From Armatimonadota bacterium (GTDB taxonomy: Bacteria; Armatimonadota; UBA5829), in assembly GCA_012522575.1 (NCBI GenBank), contig JAAYKE010000129.1:1-35807 (forward strand): a stretch of 35,807 bases of DNA, written 5' to 3'. Positions within the stretch are counted from its first letter, which is position 1. Each line of letters begins with the position of its first letter. Positions 33,279 through 35,807 of the stretch are shown here, in pieces. The notes beneath the pieces are model-generated. The model searched no databases and was not told where the DNA came from. It saw only the letters and a program-made list of their open reading frames with translations. Both the position numbers and the translations under genes were made by a program.

Positions 33279-33827
33279 GTGTTGTTACAACCTCGACAGC
33301 TAGCATCGTTGGCTTTCTTGGCTGGAGTTTTCATATACCTAGTGTCGTGGGGATTATTACCGACACTAGTATCCAGCCGTTGGTACAGCCTCGACGTGCT
33401 GCATATGGCAGTGCTTACCGGCGCTATGGTCTCATATGGCCGGGCTATAGGCGTAATAGCATGGCTGCTCGGTGTCATGGCTGCGGCTGCGGGAAACAGC
33501 GTCGTACGCCTGATTGAAGGAGGGGGGAGTGGATCCGTAAGATCCTGCTGCTTGCTAGCCATTGTGATCGTGACAGTGGCATGTCTCGTTTGCTGCTTGA
33601 TGCGCCGATGGCCTTGCGGAAGGATCCTGGTGATGACGTGCGTGGTTGCAGTTGGCACGGGAATCACGGTTGGCCAATATCTTTGTCAGACGTCATTCTG
33701 GATACGCATTGGGGAAGCACCCGTGCGAGTACTTCTATCTTGGTTTGTTGCGCTTGTTGCCGGCGCAGTCATAGGACACGCCTTTTTGCTTATTCGGGGG
33801 CTAGGACCTCGACGCGGTGCGGGTTGA
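33279..33827 (+). CDS. Multi-pass membrane protein
   Basis: Protein of about 182 residues with roughly five hydrophobic segments (LASLAFLAGVFIYLVSW, VLHMAVLTGAMVSYG, VIAWLLGVMAAAAGNSV, LLAIVIVTVACLVCCL, VALVAGAVIGHAFLLI). The GTG at 33279 follows AAAGGAGA with a good spacing. I recognise no family. Its size and layout are like those of the protein at 35035, which occupies a matching place in the second half of the cluster. Confidence 0.62.
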   Translation: MLLQPRQLASLAFLAGVFIYLVSWGLLPTLVSSRWYSLDVLHMAVLTGAMVSYGRAIGVIAWLLGVMAAAAGNSVVRLIEGGGSGSVRSCCLLAIVIVTVACLVCCLMRRWPCGRILVMTCVVAVGTGITVGQYLCQTSFWIRIGEAPVRVLLSWFVALVAGAVIGHAFLLIRGLGPRRGAG

Positions 33828-33939
33828 TAATGCTCTGTATCTCAGTCTCTCGAGATTTGCGCTTGACACAAACTGAGATATGCGAAGAATGGGATAGCGA
33901 CGTTTCTCATCTGTCAAGTAGACTGAAAGGAGAATCACA

Positions 33940-34381
33940 TTGAAACCAAGAACATTGAAGAGCTTGATTGCTCTTGTGTGTGTAAAGCGTCGTCTCTATC
34001 TGCGGGACGGTCTGGGCGTTGGACGAGGCGGTCCTAACGCCCACTCCTGAACGATCAGCCACGAGCCTAAGTGCCGAGGTACAGAAACAAGACCAAGCGG
34101 ATGCGGAGAATGAATTCAGCGCCGCAATGTCCGTTTGGTTCAAGCATCGCTATAGAGAAGGTGAGAAGCTGCTTGGTGAGTTTGCCAGGAAGAATCCCAA
34201 TAGCCGATGGCGAACCTCGCCCTACTGCATCTTGGCTGGAGCGGTAGCAGGCCTAGCGGGTTGCTTACTGGACTGGATCGGCAAAGAGGTAACTAAGCCG
34301 ATAGAGGACTGGATCGGCGGTGTCATCGGCGGAGTTGTTGGCAATCTTGGCGGCCAGGTCTGTGGCGAGTTATCCAAATAA
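33940..34381 (+). pseudogene. Secreted glycine-zipper protein with a frameshift in its signal peptide
   Basis: A TTG at 33940 with AAAGGAG seven bases upstream opens MKPRTLKSLIALVCV, the first half of a signal peptide. Near 33982-33987 (GTAAAG) the frame is off by one. Removing one A gives a continuous leader, VSVVSICGTVWA, then LDEAVLTPTP and the open body to 34381. The neighbouring small protein at 34894 has the same leader plan (SVSICSMNVWA-MDE), which confirms the intended frame. The corrected product is about 147 residues. Residues about 50-90 are charged and helical, and the last 50 are a glycine-rich hydrophobic region with repeated GxxxG spacing (LAGAVAGLAGCLLDWIG, IGGVIGGVVGNLGGQ), as in membrane-active peptides. 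It may be a genuine frameshift, a programmed shift or a read error. Confidence 0.6.
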
Positions 34382-34401
34382 TGCAAGGAATTGAGGCTAT
34401 C

Positions 34402-34863
34402 ATGGACAATGAGTGGTATCGGAGGAACGACATCAGAGACGTCGGGGCAGTGTGTCGAGCAATAGTGGTTCTGTTTGTCGCGCTTGATGCTCTGTATGTG
34501 CTGGTAAGTCTGATTGCAAAAGGAAACCCCGGATCGCTCGGTGTAATATTGCTGGGATTGGTTTTCGCCGGGGCATCCGCTGGAGTGTTATTCCTCCACT
34601 TCAGTAACGATACAATACGTATCTCTGAGTCTGGAATCGAGAAAAAGGGATGCGGCAATATCGAGTGGCAGGATGTCAGCAGGGTCACGATCACAAGCCG
34701 AGCACATGCTGGATCCGGACGCGTGGATACGATAATCTGTATCTTTCACGGGCGCAGGGGAGTGTTCAAAATATCCAGTAGCCCTGAAGACACGGCTCAG
34801 ATCCTTCTTTTGTTGAAGCGATACGTTGAGGATAGACTCTTCTTCGACGAAACGCATGCTTAG
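34402..34863 (+). CDS. Two-pass membrane protein with PH-like domain, second copy
   Basis: Protein of 153 residues. Two membrane helices (AIVVLFVALDALYVLVSLIA and LGVILLGLVFAGASAGVLFL) precede a beta-rich domain with IRISESGIEKKGCGNIEWQD and VSRVTI, again of the bacterial PH/DUF304 style, so it parallels the protein at 32586. The ATG at 34402 follows GAGG with a five-base spacer; an ATG at 34381 overlapping the previous stop would add seven residues. In bacteria such proteins accompany secretion or membrane-stress functions, and some sit with bacteriocin genes. Here the adjacent gene encodes a glycine-zipper secreted protein, but immunity is only a guess. Confidence 0.6.
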   Translation: MDNEWYRRNDIRDVGAVCRAIVVLFVALDALYVLVSLIAKGNPGSLGVILLGLVFAGASAGVLFLHFSNDTIRISESGIEKKGCGNIEWQDVSRVTITSRAHAGSGRVDTIICIFHGRRGVFKISSSPEDTAQILLLLKRYVEDRLFFDETHA

Positions 34864-34893
34864 CAAGACAACGTCAATGAAAGGATGCGCGAT

Positions 34894-35031
34894 ATGAGAA
34901 CGAGATTAGTACTCTGCATGTTAGTGGCTTGTTCTGTCTCTATATGCAGTATGAACGTATGGGCGATGGACGAAGACGACTTTGGACTCATCAAAGATTG
35001 CTGGTGCAAGCACATGAGTGGAAAGGAGTGA
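34894..35031 (+). CDS. Small secreted protein of 45 residues
   Basis: The ATG at 34894 opens MRTRLVLCMLVACSVSICSM, a signal peptide ending NVWA, followed by a mature part of only about 21 residues (MDEDDFGLIKDCWCKHMSGK). Two close cysteines (C-W-C) may bind metal or form a disulfide. The leader is related to that of the frameshifted protein at 33940. The ribosome-binding site of the next gene, AAAGGAG, lies inside its last codons. Too short for automatic gene calling, but the leader homology supports it. Confidence 0.5.
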   Translation: MRTRLVLCMLVACSVSICSMNVWAMDEDDFGLIKDCWCKHMSGKE

Positions 35032-35034
35032 CCA

Positions 35035-35655
35035 ATGGCCGCACATCCCTTGGACTATAGAAGAATCGCAGATTGCGCTTTGCTCGTAATAATACTGGCA
35101 ATGCTGTTCGAAGTTCCGCTTGCCTTGCGCGCTACCATAGGCAATGCCCTGTTACGGGAGGTCATTGATCTACTCATTGCATCGATTGTGCTCGCCGTCT
35201 CGGTCACGTGGATTTCTTGCCGATGGGTCCCATATTCCACATTGCAGCCCTGCAGATGGGCGCACCGACTCTACTACGGTCTAGTGACGAGTGTCTTTGT
35301 AGCTTGCACCCTGGGCGGACTTCAAGTTGCTGCGGAAGTACTTTCGGTTCGCATTGATATTTCCAATGTAGCGTTCATGTTGCTGGGGTTCGCTGCTGCG
35401 ACGGCGAGTGCTTCAATGGTGCTGCCATTCGCAGCTGTCAAACGATCGATACTTTTTGTTGTCTCAAGGAGAGGTGTCGCGGCGTTGCTCATCATGTTTG
35501 GTGCGGGAGGCATAATAGGTGCAGTGCTGGGACTTTTGTCACCCCCAGTCAATTCTCTGCTCTCGCGCGCGCTAAAGGCGCTGATTCCCGCTGCGGCCTC
35601 TGTTTTTGTAGGTGTTCTGGTTCTACAGCAGTCCAGAGCGACGCAGCAGGTTTGA
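35035..35655 (+). CDS. Multi-pass membrane protein, second copy
   Basis: Protein of 206 residues with about six hydrophobic segments (CALLVIILAMLFEVPLALR, EVIDLLIASIVLAVSVTWIS, LVTSVFVACTLGGLQVAA, VAFMLLGFAAATASASM, VAALLIMFGAGGIIGAVLGL, LIPAAASVFVGVLVL). The ATG at 35035 starts three bases after the previous stop, with AAAGGAG seven bases upstream, so the gene is tightly linked to the small secreted protein. No family recognised; its place mirrors that of the protein at 33279. Confidence 0.65.
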   Translation: MAAHPLDYRRIADCALLVIILAMLFEVPLALRATIGNALLREVIDLLIASIVLAVSVTWISCRWVPYSTLQPCRWAHRLYYGLVTSVFVACTLGGLQVAAEVLSVRIDISNVAFMLLGFAAATASASMVLPFAAVKRSILFVVSRRGVAALLIMFGAGGIIGAVLGLLSPPVNSLLSRALKALIPAAASVFVGVLVLQQSRATQQV

Positions 35656-35744
35656 GTCGCCGATGGTCCGGGATTGAAGTCTGGAAAGATTGGGACTAGT
35701 AACTCCTCCCAGAATACGTGCGCCCAGATGATGAGGTATACAGG

Positions 35745-35807
35745 ATGAAGCGAAACGCTATATGGATATCCTTTGCTGTAACTTGGTTTTTGCTTGGCAT
35801 AGTCATC
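35745..35807 (+). CDS. Start of a membrane or secreted protein, cut by the window edge
   Basis: The ATG at 35745, with GAGG eight bases upstream, opens MKRNAIWISFAVTWFLLGIV, a lysine/arginine start followed by a hydrophobic stretch as in a signal peptide or first membrane helix. Only 21 codons are in the window. It continues the run of small membrane proteins. Confidence 0.5.
   Translation, partial: MKRNAIWISFAVTWFLLGIVI

Noticed and set aside
33581-33943. 120-codon plus-strand frame overlapping the multi-pass membrane protein
   Set aside because: It overlaps a better frame that has a ribosome-binding site and membrane helices; its own translation shows no signal or fold.
1-35807. tRNA, rRNA or phage integration genes
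   Set aside because: I looked for tRNA-like cloverleaf ends, rRNA core strings and integrase motifs and saw none that I could support.

Overview
The window looks like a chromosomal segment of a diderm, mid-GC, environmental bacterium. A secreted HAF-repeat protein with a C-terminal PEP-CTERM signal, GH172 and GH106-like glycosidases, Spy-like and TPR envelope proteins, and many ECF sigma/anti-sigma and FGE-fold secreted proteins together suggest Armatimonadota or a related lineage. No rRNA or marker protein allows a firm placement.

Layout. 1-2440: an ECF sigma factor, zinc-finger anti-sigma factor and Spy-like periplasmic protein (an arrangement like CnrH/CnrY/CnrX), bracketed by inverted copies of a composite intergenic repeat. 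2487-8209: a minus-strand operon hisG-ruvA-ruvB-zinc-ribbon/TPR membrane protein-secreted TPR protein, with a good sigma70-type promoter before hisG. 8337-12723: a PagL-like lipid A deacylase, a repeat patch, a PcrA/UvrD helicase and a PEP-CTERM protein. 12758-14129: a single-gene fusion of ubiquitin-like domain, JAMM metalloprotease, transmembrane helix and LysM. 14291-17370: a DUF5320 protein with a palindromic operator, then a divergent sigma factor with a two-zinc-finger anti-sigma-like protein, closed by a terminator. 17475-21895: GNAT acetyltransferase, DUF2961/GH172 protein, a candidate UGA-containing selenoprotein of the thioredoxin fold, and an orphan type ISP-like adenine methyltransferase. 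21983-27376: a large secreted protein of unknown family and a GH106-like glycosidase. 27465-32506: three copies of a MITE-like element around a secreted protein, a truncated gene and a tandem FGE-fold protein. 32586-35807: a run of small membrane and secreted proteins with internal paralogy.

The two most notable items are (1) the gene at 19179-19754, in which an in-frame UGA replaces the first cysteine of a thioredoxin CxxC motif and is followed by a hairpin with bacterial SECIS features; and (2) the Ubl-JAMM-TM-LysM fusion, which would tie a cytoplasmic deubiquitinase-like peptidase to the cell wall. The terminal membrane-protein cluster, with a frameshifted glycine-zipper secreted protein and shared leader peptides, is a further uncharacterised system.

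All assignments come from reading sequence and motifs; no database search was run.
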